NCBI GenBank assembly: GCA_963734185.1
Contig: CAVTGA010000002.1
Coordinates: 2,604,001 to 2,668,000, forward strand
Direction of reading: 5' to 3'
Length of the DNA: 64,000 nucleotides
DNA from: PALSA-894 sp963734185
Lineage (GTDB): Bacteria > Pseudomonadota > Alphaproteobacteria > Rhizobiales > Xanthobacteraceae
Shown: positions 1-8,195 of the stretch, piece after piece
Layout of the letters: each line of letters begins with the position of its first letter
Position numbering within the stretch: position 1 is the first letter of the stretch
Notes under the pieces: model-generated
Databases searched by the model: none
Told to the model about the DNA's origin: nothing
What the model saw: the letters and a program-made list of their open reading frames with translations, nothing else
Program-made: the position numbers and the translations under genes

Positions 1-1
1 T

Positions 2-340
2 GGCGACGATCTTCGACTTGACGCCCTTCTTGATGCCGGCGGACACGATCGAGGAGGAATTGAGGATCAGGTCGGCGGCCCCGGCCGCAAGCGCCTCGAA
101 ACATTCGGCACCGCCGCGGTAGATCGTCAGCTCGGCCTTGACGCCTTCCCGGTCGAACAGCTTATGCCGCACGGCGGTCTCGGCGATGATGGTCGGCCAG
201 TAGGTCTTGGTCGGCAGGCCGATGCGGATCACCTGCGACTGAGCGCGTGCCGGCATGGCGGACAACGCAGCGAGGCCGCCCGCACCGAGGGCGAGAACGC
301 GCCTGCGGGAATGTTTCGCATGCGGCAGCAGAATGGTCAT
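2..340 (-). CDS. ABC transporter substrate-binding protein (NMT1/SsuA-like), partial
   Basis: The 5' end of a gene that runs off the left edge of the window; 113 codons are present. It opens with a signal peptide that has a twin-arginine-like run (HSRRRVLALGAGG, about residues 10-22) and an AMPARAQ cleavage region. The mature part then reads VIRIGLPTKTYWPTIIAETA, followed by a glycine/alanine-rich ligand-binding start (RGGAECFEALAAGAADLIL), typical of NMT1/THI5-like periplasmic binding proteins. It is the last visible gene of a minus-strand operon, 95 bases behind the lactonase-like gene. It probably delivers a small organic ligand to an inner-membrane importer; the ligand cannot be told and no permease is visible in this operon. 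Confidence 0.75.
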   Translation of the reverse strand, partial: MTILLPHAKHSRRRVLALGAGGLAALSAMPARAQSQVIRIGLPTKTYWPTIIAETAVRHKLFDREGVKAELTIYRGGAECFEALAAGAADLILNSSSIVSAGIKKGVKSKIVA

Positions 341-435
341 GGATCTCCTCCCCAATTGTTTCCCCAAGGTCCGTTTCTTGTTCACGCAGCATTTCGCGTT
401 GCCGCGGCGACCGGAAGACGGCCGGTTGTCACATG

Positions 436-1233
436 TCACGCCTTCGGATCGGCATCGAGCCGCGCCACCCAGCCTTCGAGCCCGGCCCGCGCGGCCGGAT
501 AACGCCTGAGCACATCGGGGTCGTGGCCCGGCACGATGTGGTTCGGCGACGTCGCGAGCCGTTTGATCGTGGCGTACCCTTCCAGCACTTCGGCGACATT
601 GTAGGTGATCGGGAACACCCGGCCCTGCTCGATGTGGGCGTAAAGGTGGGTCGCGTCGGCGGCGAGCACGACTTGGCCGCGCCGCGTCTTCACCTCAATG
701 CATTGCAGGCCTTTCGAGTGGCCGCCGATCCGGTGCACGACGATGCCGGGCGCGATCTCGTCGCTGCCGTCGTGAAATGCGACGCGACCCGCGAAAACCT
801 TGCGCACCATGGCGACCACGTCGTCGGCCTCGAACGGGATGCGCATGTGCGCGTGGCACATGCAGCGGCCGGTGGCGTAGGCCATCTCGCAGTCCTGCAG
901 GTGATAGCGCGCCTTCGGGAACAGGTCGTAGTTGCCGGTGTGGTCGTAATGCAGGTGCGAGACGATGACGTTCTCGACCTGGTCGGGCTCGATTCCGATC
1001 GCCTTGAGGCCTGCGCCGATCGGCCGCGTGATGCGCCGCTGCCGCTTCGTCGCCATGGCCTCATCGAAGCCGGTGTCGACGACGAAGCTGCCGTGCGGGC
1101 CGACGATCGCCCAGACGTAATAGTCGAGCGGCTGCAGGATGTCGTGCGGGTCGCCGCCGATGTAGTTCTCGGACGCCTTGCGGTCGTGGTGCCCGTACTT
1201 GACGGCGTAGATCTCGTGGACGTCGCCGGCCAT
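436..1233 (-). CDS. N-acyl homoserine lactonase-like metallo-beta-lactamase fold hydrolase
   Basis: A 265-residue MBL-fold hydrolase. The zinc-binding motif HLHYDHTG lies at residues 93-100 (H93, H95, D97, H98). The other expected ligands appear as the His in IGGHSKG, the Asp in LAADATHLYAH and the His in VPGHDPDV. The N-terminal half (VDTGFDEAMATKR) and the length match the AttM/AiiA-type lactonase family rather than RNase Z or glyoxalase II. There is no signal peptide, so it should be cytoplasmic. It sits 9 bases behind the dehydrogenase gene in the same operon. In a catabolic operon its likeliest job is opening a lactone intermediate; quorum quenching is an alternative that the sequence cannot distinguish. 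Confidence 0.85.
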   Translation of the reverse strand: MAGDVHEIYAVKYGHHDRKASENYIGGDPHDILQPLDYYVWAIVGPHGSFVVDTGFDEAMATKRQRRITRPIGAGLKAIGIEPDQVENVIVSHLHYDHTGNYDLFPKARYHLQDCEMAYATGRCMCHAHMRIPFEADDVVAMVRKVFAGRVAFHDGSDEIAPGIVVHRIGGHSKGLQCIEVKTRRGQVVLAADATHLYAHIEQGRVFPITYNVAEVLEGYATIKRLATSPNHIVPGHDPDVLRRYPAARAGLEGWVARLDADPKA

Positions 1234-1242
1234 GTTGCCCCC

Positions 1243-2139
1243 TCACGGCTTCTTCTTCGCGCGCACCTCGACGCCGGCCCAGCGCTCGACCAGCTTCACG
1301 ATCTCGGTGAAGTCGGAGTCCGCGCCGTTCTCGGCATTGGCCATCAGCCACATTTGGCGCACCGCGCTCGACACCGGCATCGGCACGCCGAGCGCCTCGC
1401 CTTCCTCGAGGCAGACGCGAACGTCCTTGTACATGAGCCCGGTATGGAAGCCGTAGTCGAAGCCGCCGGTCATGATCGAGCGGGGGAATTTATCGCGCAC
1501 GGCCGTGTTGGCGCCGGAGCCGGCATTGATCACGTCGACCATGACGGATGGATCGAGCCCGGCCTTCACGCCCATCACCATGGCTTCGCAGCTCACCGCC
1601 ATGGCGGTGGCCGAAAGGAGATTGTTGCAGAGCTTCATGGTCTGGCCCATGCCCGGCTTGTCGCCGATGAAGAACGGTTTGCCGATCACGGAGAGCACGG
1701 GCTTCAACTCCTCGAAGCCGGCGCGCGGACCGGCATACATCACGGCGAGCGTGCCTTTCTCGGCGCCGCCGACGCCGCCGCTGACCGGCAGGTCGATGCC
1801 GTCGATGTTCTTCGCCCTGAGCGCATCGGCGATGCGCACCGCCATGCGCGCCCCGGTGGTCGAGAGATCGAGGAAGCGCCGCACTTTTGTGCCCTCGATC
1901 ACGCCCTGCGCGCCGGTCGCGACGGCAAAGACCACGTCGGGCGTGGGCAGGCTCGCCATCACGGTCTCGCACCGGTCGGCGACGTCGCGCGCGGAAGCTC
2001 CCGCCTGCGCGCCGAGGCTGGTAAGCCGCGACATCATCTGTCCGTTGGTGTCGTAGACGACGAGCTTGTGTCCGGCCTCGACCAGCCGCCGGGCCATCGG
2101 ATAGCCCATGTTGCCGAGGCCGATGAAACCGATCTCCAT
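1243..2139 (-). CDS. NAD(P)-dependent oxidoreductase of the 3-hydroxyisobutyrate dehydrogenase family
   Basis: A 298-residue beta-hydroxyacid dehydrogenase. The N-terminal Rossmann fingerprint GLGNMGYPMA is at residues 7-16. The substrate-binding motif DLPVSGGVGGAEKGTLA lies near 116-132 and the conserved catalytic lysine is K169 (GQTMKLCNN). Length and domain order (NAD-binding domain, then an all-helical domain) are those of MmsB, GarR and GlxR. Members oxidise beta-hydroxyacids to semialdehydes or reduce tartronate semialdehyde; the substrate here is unknown. The gene sits between the decarboxylase-like gene (42 bases) and the lactonase-like gene (9 bases), so it is probably co-transcribed. 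A paralogue lies at 37091-38047. Confidence 0.88.
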   Translation of the reverse strand: MEIGFIGLGNMGYPMARRLVEAGHKLVVYDTNGQMMSRLTSLGAQAGASARDVADRCETVMASLPTPDVVFAVATGAQGVIEGTKVRRFLDLSTTGARMAVRIADALRAKNIDGIDLPVSGGVGGAEKGTLAVMYAGPRAGFEELKPVLSVIGKPFFIGDKPGMGQTMKLCNNLLSATAMAVSCEAMVMGVKAGLDPSVMVDVINAGSGANTAVRDKFPRSIMTGGFDYGFHTGLMYKDVRVCLEEGEALGVPMPVSSAVRQMWLMANAENGADSDFTEIVKLVERWAGVEVRAKKKP

Positions 2140-2181
2140 GAATAGGCTCCGCGCTTTTCGGTTCTATTGGTTGTTGCGATT

Positions 2182-2562
2182 TCAGGCTTTTGCCTGCTCG
2201 GCGAACACCTCGCGCGCGGCGCGGAACGCGTCGACGCCGGCCGGCACGCCGGCATAGATCGCGACCTGCATGAACACCTCGCGGATCTCGTCCTTGGTGA
2301 CGCCGTTGGTGAGCGCACCGCGGATGTGCAGGCGCAGCTCGTGCGGGCGGTTGAGGATGGTGAGCATCGCGAGGTTGAGCATGCTGCGGGTCTTGCGCGA
2401 CAGCCCTTCGCGCCCCCAGCCGGCGCCCCAGCAATACTCGGTGACGAATTCCTGGAACGGCCGGTTGAAATCGTCGGCGCTCTTCATCGAGTTCTCGACA
2501 TAGGCTTTGCCAAGCACCGCGGTGCGGATCTCCATTCCGGTGTCGAAGGTCTTCTGGTCCAT
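2182..2562 (-). CDS. Carboxymuconolactone decarboxylase family protein
   Basis: A 126-residue single-domain protein with the CMD fold signature: NRPHELRLHIRGALTNGVTKDEIREVFMQVAIYAGVPAGVDAF (about 70-112), including the conserved His of LHIRGA and the Glu of DEIRE. It lacks the CxxC pair of AhpD peroxidases, so it belongs to the gamma-carboxymuconolactone decarboxylase (PcaC-like) side of the family. PcaC acts in the protocatechuate branch of beta-ketoadipate breakdown. The rest of the pca pathway is not here, so the true reaction may differ. A strong Shine-Dalgarno sequence (AAGGAGAA) precedes the ATG, and the gene is 24 bases from the hydrolase upstream of it. Confidence 0.85.
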   Translation of the reverse strand: MDQKTFDTGMEIRTAVLGKAYVENSMKSADDFNRPFQEFVTEYCWGAGWGREGLSRKTRSMLNLAMLTILNRPHELRLHIRGALTNGVTKDEIREVFMQVAIYAGVPAGVDAFRAAREVFAEQAKA

Positions 2563-2586
2563 CTTGTTCTCCTTGATTGTGTGTGG

Positions 2587-3426
2587 TCACGCAGCGACGT
2601 GGTCGAGCGCCGCGAGCAGGTAGGGACGAAACGCCGGATAGTTCTCGATCATGGGGAAGTGGCCCATGCCTTTCATGATGGCGAACCGCGAGCCGGGGAT
2701 GGAGGCGGCCACCGCCTCGCTCATCGCGGGGGTGCAGGAATAGTCGTATTCGCCGGTCAACAGCGCGACCTTGCAGCGGTTGGTGTCGATGCGCTTGATG
2801 TCCTCGCGCGCGTCCCAATCGAGGCTGTAGAAATGCACGTCGCCCTGGTACACGCCCGGCCCCGACTGACTATAGTACCACCAGTTCTCGCGCCGGCTCG
2901 CCTCCGGACTGTGCGGCGAGTTGAGCCCGTAGGTATAGCTCGCCGCAAGCTCGCCGCCGTGGATCGCGGGATGATGCAGGAGCTCGTTGTAGCGGCCGGG
3001 CGCGTAGGCCGAGCTTTCCAGGCCGACGATGCCGGTGAGCTCTTCCTGATACTGCGCGGCGAGCTTGAGCACGATCGCGCCGCCCATCGAGCAGCCCATG
3101 ACCACCGGCCGCTCCAGGCGCAGCGCCAGCCACACCGCGCGGATCATCGCCAGATAGGACGCCGTGGTGAGGCGATACTTCTTCAGCCACCAGCCGTCGG
3201 CCGGCGTCGAGCGTCCGTGATAGGGCAGGTCGAACGCGACGACGCGGAAGCGGTCGGTGACGTCCTTGTCGTTGAGCACATGGCGATATTGCCGGCTGTC
3301 GGCACCCGCCGTGTGCAGGCACAGCAGCGGCACGCCTCGGCCCGCTTCCTCGACGTGCACGCGGTGCGCGGCGCCCTCGATGTCGACGCCGAGATAGCGC
3401 CCGACGATGGGCTCGAACTCACCCAT
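2587..3426 (-). CDS. Alpha/beta hydrolase
   Basis: A 279-residue alpha/beta hydrolase-fold enzyme. The oxyanion-hole segment LLCLHTAGADSRQY is at about residues 34-47. The nucleophile elbow GCSMGG puts the serine at 113. An acidic residue in LLTGEYDYSCTP and the histidine of MKGMGHFPM complete a plausible triad. It resembles the 3-oxoadipate enol-lactonase / C-C bond hydrolase group. The start codon overlaps the stop of the SCP2-like gene by eight bases, so translation is probably coupled. Together with the CMD-like and lactonase-like genes it suggests hydrolysis of a ring-cleavage or lactone intermediate; the substrate is inferred only from context. Confidence 0.85.
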   Translation of the reverse strand: MGEFEPIVGRYLGVDIEGAAHRVHVEEAGRGVPLLCLHTAGADSRQYRHVLNDKDVTDRFRVVAFDLPYHGRSTPADGWWLKKYRLTTASYLAMIRAVWLALRLERPVVMGCSMGGAIVLKLAAQYQEELTGIVGLESSAYAPGRYNELLHHPAIHGGELAASYTYGLNSPHSPEASRRENWWYYSQSGPGVYQGDVHFYSLDWDAREDIKRIDTNRCKVALLTGEYDYSCTPAMSEAVAASIPGSRFAIMKGMGHFPMIENYPAFRPYLLAALDHVAA

Positions 3427-3817
3427 CGGGCGCTCCGGTCTCGCGCATCAGGTTCATCATCCGGTGCAGCGCACGCGCGTTCTGCATGGCGACCAGCGCG
3501 TCGCCTTCGAGCACGAACTCCGGCACCCGCATCAGCATGGCGAAGAAGTCGTGGAACAGCGGCGGCGGGTCGGGCTGCAAGAACTTGCGCCACACCGCGA
3601 CCGGCGCGCGGAACCCGAACAGGGTGCGCACGTCGAGCCGCGGCCCGGCCACCATCTCGACGATGCACCCCTTCTCGACCTTGAGCGCGTGCCGCGCCTC
3701 GCCGAAGGTGAGCGCAAAGCTCGTTGTGAACCAATCGCCGATCACCCGGAGCTCCGGGTCCGCGTTCACGCGCTCGCGGTAGCGCGCAAGCCAGGCGGCG
3801 CCGGGATAGTCCGGCAT
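3419..3817 (-). CDS. Small SCP2-like hypothetical protein
   Basis: A 132-residue protein beginning MPDYPGAAW. It contains a stretch resembling SCP-2 sterol-carrier folds (ALKVEKGCIVEMVAGPRLDVRTLFGFRAPVA... with a later ALVAMQNARALHRMMNLM helix), but no catalytic motif. The start was chosen because its ATG shares one base with the TAA stop of the upstream binding-protein gene (TAATG), and its 3' end overlaps the hydrolase start. Both overlaps argue that it is a real, translationally coupled operon member. A role in binding a hydrophobic substrate or acyl-CoA is inferred from the fold resemblance only. Confidence 0.65.
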   Translation of the reverse strand: MPDYPGAAWLARYRERVNADPELRVIGDWFTTSFALTFGEARHALKVEKGCIVEMVAGPRLDVRTLFGFRAPVAVWRKFLQPDPPPLFHDFFAMLMRVPEFVLEGDALVAMQNARALHRMMNLMRETGAPDG

Positions 3818-5031
3818 TACTGCTTCGGCCAGATCGGCTGCGCCAGGGCGGTGCCTGCCGGATAGACGGTGACGGGCACGCCGTTCTGCCACTGCACAAT
3901 CGCGAGATCGGCATCGACGCGCCGGCCGGCCTCGTCGAACTTGACGCGCCCGCCGGGGAAGTAGCGGCCGGGGCCGTCGCGCAGGTCCATCTCGCGGATC
4001 GCGGCGGCGACCTTGCGACGGTCGGCCGCGCCCGCTTTCTCCAGCGCCTCCTTGAAGATCCACATGTCGCCGTAGCTCGACAGCGAATCCTGCGTGATCC
4101 ACGGTTCATTGGTCTTGTCGACGAACTGCTTCATGATCTGCTCCTGGCCCTTGCCGCTCCAGTTGCCGACCACCGTCATCACGCCTTCGAGCAGGTCCTT
4201 GCCGAGGTTCTTGAGCATGTCGGGCGCCGCGATATGGGCGCCGTTGGAGATCACCGGAACGCGCCCGCGCCCGAGGCCGAACTCGTGCATCTTCTCCAGG
4301 CACAGCTTGTCGTCGGAGATCGACGTCGGCAGCAAGAGCAGGATGTCGGGCCGCGCCGAGCGCACCTTCTGGATCAGCGGCGTGCAGTCCGACAGCGGCG
4401 GCGTGAAGGTCTCGTCGACCACGAGTCTCAAACCGAGCTTCTGCAGGCCCCCTTCGCGCATCGGCTTGGAGAAGGCGACCGCCGCCGCGGTGTTGTCCTG
4501 GATGATGCCGACGGTCTGCGGCTTCTTGCCGGTCGCGGTCTCGGCGAGCTTGACCAGCGAAGGCATCGCGTTGTTGGCCTGCAGGCCGCCGGTGAGCGAG
4601 GTCTGGAACACGAACTTGAAGCCGCGCGCCGTGATCTGGTCGGAATACGAGAGCGTCAGGATCGGCAGCTCGGCGCGCTCGGTCACTTCGGTCACGCCGA
4701 GGGTGAAGCTCGACAGCCAGGCACCGGTCGCCCCGATCAGGTCGGGCTCCTGGGCGACCATGCGCTGGGCGGCGTTCTTCGCCTTCTCGACGTTGTCGCC
4801 GGCATCGAACACCAGCAGCTTGAGCTTGGCGCCGCCCAGCGCCTTGATGCCGCCGGCGTTGTTGATGTCTTCGATCGCCAGGTTGGCGCCTTTGAGCATG
4901 AGGTCGCCCTGGCGCGCCCAGGGGCCGGACATCGGCGCGATCAGGCCGACCTTCACCTCGGTCTGCGCCACCGCCGGAGCGGCCAGCGCGACACCGAGCA
5001 CGAGCGCAGTCAGTGCCCTGCGGAACGTCAT
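3817..5031 (-). CDS. Branched-chain amino acid-type ABC substrate-binding protein (Peripla_BP_6)
   Basis: A 404-residue exported binding protein. A signal peptide (MTFRRALTALVLGVALAAPAVAQ) is followed by the family start TEVKVGLIAPMSGPWARQG. Further family landmarks are GANLAIEDINNAGGI (near 50) and ATGAWLSSFTLGVTEVTERAELPILT (near 100-125). It is of the LivJ/LivK or amide-binding type and would act in the periplasm with a Liv-type permease, but none lies nearby. SD GGGAGGAAATC precedes the ATG. It is the second gene of the operon, 30 bases behind another binding protein of a different family. Having two unrelated binding proteins in one catabolic operon is unusual but common in soil alphaproteobacteria. 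Confidence 0.9.
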   Translation of the reverse strand: MTFRRALTALVLGVALAAPAVAQTEVKVGLIAPMSGPWARQGDLMLKGANLAIEDINNAGGIKALGGAKLKLLVFDAGDNVEKAKNAAQRMVAQEPDLIGATGAWLSSFTLGVTEVTERAELPILTLSYSDQITARGFKFVFQTSLTGGLQANNAMPSLVKLAETATGKKPQTVGIIQDNTAAAVAFSKPMREGGLQKLGLRLVVDETFTPPLSDCTPLIQKVRSARPDILLLLPTSISDDKLCLEKMHEFGLGRGRVPVISNGAHIAAPDMLKNLGKDLLEGVMTVVGNWSGKGQEQIMKQFVDKTNEPWITQDSLSSYGDMWIFKEALEKAGAADRRKVAAAIREMDLRDGPGRYFPGGRVKFDEAGRRVDADLAIVQWQNGVPVTVYPAGTALAQPIWPKQ

Positions 5032-5061
5032 GATTTCCTCCCTCGAATTTCTGTTTCTCGC

Positions 5062-6063
5062 TCAGTTGCCCGGAGCATCGTGGACGCCGGGAAAGAACAT
5101 GTCCTGCCAGGTCTTCGGCCGGTTCCGGATGGTGCCGACGTCGGCCATGAAGTTCGCGTATTTCATGAGGTTCTCGGGCGAGGTGGTGAAGCGGATGTCG
5201 GGATCGTTGATGATTTCCATCACGTCCTCGACCTTCCATCCCCGGCCGTCGTCGGATTTGAGGAACAGCTGGGCGGCCGCCTTGCGGTCGGCGTTGATGA
5301 AGTCGATCGCGGCCTGCAGCGCTTTCAGCACCGCCGCATAGGCCTTTGGGTTCTCCTCGTAGAAGCGGCTCGGCGCATACAGCATCGTGAACGTGCTCGG
5401 GCCGCCCATGATCTCGTTCGAGGTCGTGATGGTCCTGATCTTGGGGTCCTTGCGCTCGCGCTGGTGGAATGGCGGCGCGGTGAAGTGCGCGGTGATCTCG
5501 GTCCTGCCGGAGAGCAGCGCGATGACCCCGTCGGGATGCGTGAGCGAGACCGTATAGGGATCGTAGCGCGCGTACTCGGCTGGGCCGAAGTCCTTGATCG
5601 CCGCCATCTGCATGATGATCGCCGGGATCGACACTTTCACGGCGGTGACGGCAATCTTGTCCTGGGGGCCGAGATCGCGCAGCGATTTCAAGCTGGGCGA
5701 GTTGGTGTTGAGATACATCGGGATCGACGTCATCGCCGCGACCCCTTTGACCTTCATGGAGGTCGCGGTGCGGTCCCATAGCGTGATGAAGGCGGGCGGG
5801 CCCGCCGGCGCGAAATGCGCGGCGCCCGACACCAGCATGTCGTTCACGAGCGCGGGTCCGCCGAGCTTGATGTACTCGGCGCGCAGGGTGAGGCCCAGCT
5901 CGCGCGCCTTGGCCTCGACCAGCTTGTTCTCCTCCATCACGATCAGTGGAAGGAACCCGATGCCGCCGGCGCCCTTGGGGATCTTGACCACGTCGACTTC
6001 GGCGCGCGCGAGAGCCGGGAGGCAGAGAATCGCACCCAACGCCAGGATCGCGGCGCGTTTCAT
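5062..6063 (-). CDS. ABC transporter substrate-binding protein (NitT/TauT type)
   Basis: A 333-residue exported protein. The start is placed at the ATG of MKRAAILALGAILCLPALARA, a clean signal peptide with GGGAGGCAAGCC in front of it; a longer reading frame upstream would add an implausible arginine-rich tail. The mature part (VVKIPKGAGGIGFLPLIVMEENKLVEAKA) has the form of NMT1/SsuA-like binding proteins. Later segments ALLSGRTEITAHFTAPPFHQRE and INDPDIRFTTSPENLMKYANFM support the family. It is the first gene of the minus-strand operon and diverges from the threonine synthase-like gene. The ligand is unknown; sulfonates, pyrimidine-like compounds or aromatic acids are typical for the family. 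Confidence 0.85.
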   Translation of the reverse strand: MKRAAILALGAILCLPALARAEVDVVKIPKGAGGIGFLPLIVMEENKLVEAKARELGLTLRAEYIKLGGPALVNDMLVSGAAHFAPAGPPAFITLWDRTATSMKVKGVAAMTSIPMYLNTNSPSLKSLRDLGPQDKIAVTAVKVSIPAIIMQMAAIKDFGPAEYARYDPYTVSLTHPDGVIALLSGRTEITAHFTAPPFHQRERKDPKIRTITTSNEIMGGPSTFTMLYAPSRFYEENPKAYAAVLKALQAAIDFINADRKAAAQLFLKSDDGRGWKVEDVMEIINDPDIRFTTSPENLMKYANFMADVGTIRNRPKTWQDMFFPGVHDAPGN

Positions 6064-6206
6064 GGCTTGCCTCCCGGCGCGTCGACGGCGCGCCAATTCT
6101 TGTCCGCCAATTGTCTTGGTGGCTTGTCTGCTTGATTGTGATACCGATACCAGAGACCCGCCCGCCTCGGAAGAGCTTGCCCACTCCGCTGCCCAACTTG
6201 CCGACG
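6064..6206. promoter_or_regulatory. Divergent intergenic region, operon versus threonine synthase-like gene
   Basis: The 143 bases between the two divergent start codons must hold the promoter of the eight-gene catabolic operon on one side and that of the threonine synthase-like gene on the other. The stretch around 6110-6150 (ttgtcttggtggcttgtctgcttgattg) is less GC-rich than its surroundings. I could not settle on convincing -35/-10 boxes or an operator, and no regulator gene is adjacent. Confidence 0.4.
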
Positions 6207-7442
6207 ATGAATTCGAATTTGACCACCGAGCGGCCGACCTTCGTCACGCACCTTGAGTGCGCGATGACCGGCGAGCGCTATGAGGCGGATCGGCTGCACA
6301 ACTTGTCCCGCGCGAACAAGCCGCTGCTGGTGCGCTATGACCTCGGCGGCGTGCAGGCGGCCTTGACGAAGGACGCGCTCGCCGAACGCCCCAACGATCT
6401 GTGGCGCTGGCGCGAGCTGCTCCCGGTGCGCAAGTGCGCCGACATCGTGAGCCTGGGCGAAGACGCGACGCCGCTGATACTGCTGCCGCAGCTTGCAAGA
6501 AAGCTCGGAGGCGGCGAGATCATCGTCAAGGACGAGGGCCGCCTGCCGACCGGCTCGTTCAAGGCGCGCGGTCTGGTCATGGCGGTATCGATGGCCAAGG
6601 CGCTCGGCGTCACCCACATGGCGATGCCGACCAACGGCAATGCCGGCGCGGCGCTTGCCGCCTATGCGAGCCGCTGCGGCATTCGCACCACGATCTTCTG
6701 TCCGGAGGATACGCCCGAGATCAACCTGTCCGAGATCGCGCTGCAGGGCGCCAGGGTCTATCGCGTCAACGGGCTGATCGATGACTGCGGCAAGCTGGTC
6801 GGGCAGGGCAAGGAGGCCGCGGGCTGGTTCGACACCTCGACCTTGAAGGAGCCGTATCGCATCGAAGGCAAGAAGACGATGGGGCTCGAGCTCGCCGAGC
6901 AGTTCGGCTGGGAGCTGCCCGACGTGATCTTCTATCCGACCGGCGGCGGCACCGGCCTGATCGGCATGTGGAAGGCGTTCGCCGAGCTGGAGGCGATCGG
7001 CTTCATCGGATCGAAACGTCCGCGCATGGTGGCGGTGCAGGCGGAGGGCTGCGCGCCGATGGTGCGCGCGTGGGAAAGAGGCGACGAGCATGCGCCGCGC
7101 TTCGAGAATGCTCACACCATCGCGTCCGGCATCCGCGTGCCGCAGGCGATCGGCGACTTCCTCATTCTGCGCGCGGTGCGCGAGTCGGACGGCTTCGCCA
7201 TCGCGGTCTCCGACGCCGCGATCACGGCAGCGGTCGACGAGGTCGCGCGCGCGGAAGGCTTCCTGTTGTGTCCGGAAGGCGGCGCGACCTATGCGGCCTA
7301 CAAGGCCGCGCTCGCCGACGGTCGCGTCAAGAAGACCGAGCGCGCCGTGCTGTTCAATTGCGCCACCGGGCTGAAGTACCCGCTGCCGCCGGTCAAGGCG
7401 TTCCTCGACCGCACCAAGCCGATCGACTTCCCGGCGCTGTAG
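6207..7442 (+). CDS. thrC: Threonine synthase-like PLP enzyme
   Basis: A 411-residue fold-type II PLP enzyme. The PLP lysine is K119 in PTGSFKARG. PTNGNAGAALAAYASRCG is the substrate loop and PTGGGTGLIGMWKAF the phosphate-binding glycine loop. The C-terminal CPEGGATYAAYKAAL fits threonine synthase, which turns O-phospho-homoserine into threonine. The start ATG (MNSNLTTERP) gives a normal length; the frame is open further upstream, but that part looks non-coding. The gene stands alone next to catabolic genes, not with hom or thrB, so a broader threonine synthase/dehydratase-like activity cannot be excluded. Confidence 0.82.
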   Translation: MNSNLTTERPTFVTHLECAMTGERYEADRLHNLSRANKPLLVRYDLGGVQAALTKDALAERPNDLWRWRELLPVRKCADIVSLGEDATPLILLPQLARKLGGGEIIVKDEGRLPTGSFKARGLVMAVSMAKALGVTHMAMPTNGNAGAALAAYASRCGIRTTIFCPEDTPEINLSEIALQGARVYRVNGLIDDCGKLVGQGKEAAGWFDTSTLKEPYRIEGKKTMGLELAEQFGWELPDVIFYPTGGGTGLIGMWKAFAELEAIGFIGSKRPRMVAVQAEGCAPMVRAWERGDEHAPRFENAHTIASGIRVPQAIGDFLILRAVRESDGFAIAVSDAAITAAVDEVARAEGFLLCPEGGATYAAYKAALADGRVKKTERAVLFNCATGLKYPLPPVKAFLDRTKPIDFPAL

Positions 7443-7483
7443 CCGCGCCTTGCCGGCGCTGCTCGAGACCCTATCTGTCGGCC

Positions 7484-8077
7484 ATGTCCGACGTCCTTGC
7501 CCCGAGCTTCGATCTCACCAGCCGCACCGGCTGGCCGGAGAATCTGCGCTTCCTGCTGGAGCGCTATCCGCGCGAGGTCTGGCAGGACCACGCCAACCTC
7601 GGCGACATGGCGCGCTTCTGGCTGCAGCGGCACGACATGTTCCGCGAGCTCGGCGACGCCTTGCAGTCGGCGACGCAAGCGTTCCGCGCCGGCCATGCGA
7701 CGGCGCAGGATTTCCGCGCCTGGTTCGCGCCGCGGCTGCAATTCTTCGTCTCGCAGCTCAACGCGCATCATCAGGTTGAGGACCTGCATTACTTCCCGGT
7801 GTTCAGTGCGGCCGAGCGCCGGCTCGCCAAGGGCTTCGCGGTATTGGAGAGCGATCACGAGACGATCCATCAGGCGATCGTCGCGACGGTCGGGCCGGCG
7901 AACGAACTGCTCAAGGCCATGGAAGGCGACGGCGATGCGATGCGGCTCGCCGGCGACCGCTACGCGGATGCGAGCGAGCGGCTGATCCGGCAGCTGACGC
8001 GCCACCTTGGCGACGAGGAGGACCTGATCGTCCCGCTGATTCTCGATCGCAGCGAGCAGGGGTTGGGTGTCGGCTGA
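7484..8077 (+). CDS. Hemerythrin domain-containing protein
   Basis: A 197-residue cytoplasmic protein. It has the spaced His/Asp/Glu pattern of a four-helix hemerythrin-like bundle: LQRHDMFREL, NAHHQVEDLHYFPVF, ESDHETIHQAI and RHLGDEEDLIVPLIL. These could bind a di-iron centre. The proteins are thought to sense or bind O2, NO or iron. It lies 41 bases after the threonine synthase-like gene on the same strand, with no strong Shine-Dalgarno sequence. It converges with the lytic transglycosylase gene, leaving 118 bases between the two stops. Confidence 0.85.
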   Translation: MSDVLAPSFDLTSRTGWPENLRFLLERYPREVWQDHANLGDMARFWLQRHDMFRELGDALQSATQAFRAGHATAQDFRAWFAPRLQFFVSQLNAHHQVEDLHYFPVFSAAERRLAKGFAVLESDHETIHQAIVATVGPANELLKAMEGDGDAMRLAGDRYADASERLIRQLTRHLGDEEDLIVPLILDRSEQGLGVG

Positions 8078-8195
8078 CCTGCCAGTCGGCTCTAAATTAT
8101 CTTAAGCTTTTGTTCTTATTCACTTTTCCACTATGGAGAGGCAATTCGAGCCGGGCAGTGGAAAATCATCAGCATTCAGATAGTTGCGTCAAAAA

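Noticed and set aside
247..2145. 632-codon open frame on the plus strand
   Set aside because: It is antisense to two clear genes (lactonase-like and dehydrogenase), and its His/Arg/Val-rich product is the usual shadow of high-GC coding DNA.
6111..6206. Upstream 32-codon extension of the threonine synthase-like gene
   Set aside because: The extension (hydrophobic then Pro-rich) is unlike any family member and occupies the divergent promoter region.
8080..8195. tRNA-like ttcgagcc segment near 8140
   Set aside because: No acceptor stem or anticodon arm could be paired around it.
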